64,000 bases of DNA from Bacteroidales bacterium UBA6397. Its GTDB lineage: Bacteria; Bacteroidota; Bacteroidia; Bacteroidales; UBA932. Location of the stretch: the NCBI GenBank assembly GCA_002439875.1, contig DJQB01000002.1, positions 1 through 64,000 on the forward strand, written 5' to 3'. Of the stretch, positions 63,702-64,000 are shown piece by piece (the stretch's first letter is position 1; the number at the start of each line of letters is the position of its first letter). The notes under the pieces are model-generated. The model saw nothing but the letters and a program-made list of their open reading frames with translations. It had not been told where the DNA came from and searched no databases. Both the position numbers and the translations under genes were made by a program.

Positions 63702-64000
63702 ATGAGAAGAATATATTTCGCGCTGATCGCCGCCATATTCACTCTTGCTTCATGCGAGGAGTGGGATCAGGTGTTCACCACGGACTACGGTAAGGCTGAT
63801 GTCTATGAGCCGGTGACGATGACTCCGAACACGACCATCGCCCAGCTCAAGGCTCTTTACAAATCCGGCCCAGTCAAGATTGAGAAGGACATACTCATCG
63901 GTGGCCAGGTCGTTTCCGAGGACAAGAGCGGTAACATCTACAAGAGTCTTTACATCCAGGACGCCACAGGCGGGATTGAGTTGAAGCTCGGCAAGACCGC
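63702..64000 (+). CDS. DUF5689-type surface lipoprotein, N-terminal part
   Basis: ATG at 63702, 3 bp after the TonB receptor stop, begins MRRIYFALIAAIFTLASCEE, a clear lipoprotein signal. The visible 99 residues continue with TIAQLKALYKSGPVKIEKDI, then ILIGGQVVSEDKSGNIYKSL and YIQDATGGIELKLGK. That is the standard opening of DUF5689 (OB-fold-like) lipoproteins, similar to residues 150-200 of the protein at 56227. The gene runs off the right edge. Translational coupling to the receptor suggests a receptor-associated surface partner, analogous in position to SusD. Confidence 0.85.
   Translation, partial: MRRIYFALIAAIFTLASCEEWDQVFTTDYGKADVYEPVTMTPNTTIAQLKALYKSGPVKIEKDILIGGQVVSEDKSGNIYKSLYIQDATGGIELKLGKT

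Noticed and set aside
1..64000. GAATAT as a promoter or transcription-factor site
   Set aside because: Most copies are inside coding sequence in every frame and both orientations, so a classical regulatory site for single genes does not explain them.

Overview
This window comes from a Bacteroidota genome, almost certainly Bacteroidales and probably a gut or animal-associated commensal of mid GC (roughly 50 to 53 percent by eye). The evidence is two SusC/SusD pairs, BACON, DUF4959/DUF5000, DUF4998, DUF5689 and fimbrillin-like lipoproteins, the Bacteroidota promoter pattern (TTG, 19 bases, TAnnTTTG), and glycoside hydrolases in polysaccharide utilisation loci. Genus cannot be fixed from the sequence alone.

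Layout. 0 to 4.7 kb: a phosphate-oriented plus-strand run (HAD phosphatase, a POTRA-less Omp85 barrel, a secreted glycerophosphodiesterase and a secreted histidine phosphatase), then two decayed lipoprotein genes (4.74 to 5.48 kb) and tRNA-Arg(TCT) with a strong terminator. 5.8 to 8.3 kb: a minus-strand operon of a PfkB kinase, a DUF6913-like protein and a DUF368 (PopT-type) lipid carrier translocase. 8.4 to 15.9 kb: a plus-strand operon with a flippase-like membrane protein, a secreted ADP-ribosylglycohydrolase-fold protein, a GH106 rhamnosidase and two GH28-type proteins, consistent with rhamnogalacturonan breakdown. 16.0 to 16.2 kb: a pair of remarkable two-tier hairpins with an identical apical loop. 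16.2 to 31.4 kb (minus): an outer-membrane barrel, GH3, GH31, a Big2 lipoprotein, SusD, SusC and GH92. 31.4 to 48.3 kb (plus): a second SusC/SusD locus with six surface lipoproteins, including a metallophosphoesterase and fimbrillin/GLUG-type adhesins, but no glycosidase. 48.5 to 56.2 kb: an accessory island with two unrelated P-loop ATPases, an Rpn-type nuclease, a DUF1186-like protein, ExoIII, a broken MntA/HepT toxin-antitoxin pair, REP-like hairpins and duplicated cassette ends. 56.2 kb to the end: a surface nucleic-acid locus (two DUF5689/BACON-type lipoproteins, a secreted NUC1 endonuclease, a secreted EEP phosphoesterase, a TonB-dependent receptor).

The most unusual signals are these. 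(1) The hexamer GAATAT/ATATTC is strongly over-represented on both strands, in all coding frames; a hand count gives about 90 plus 85 occurrences. (2) The paired hairpins at 16 kb keep the same loop and bulges while their stems differ. (3) An unnamed C-terminal domain of about 260 residues is shared by three otherwise unrelated lipoproteins from two loci. (4) The ATPase cassette at 54 kb has an apparently empty second copy 2 kb downstream. (5) A candidate extracellular nucleic-acid harvesting system lies at the right end.
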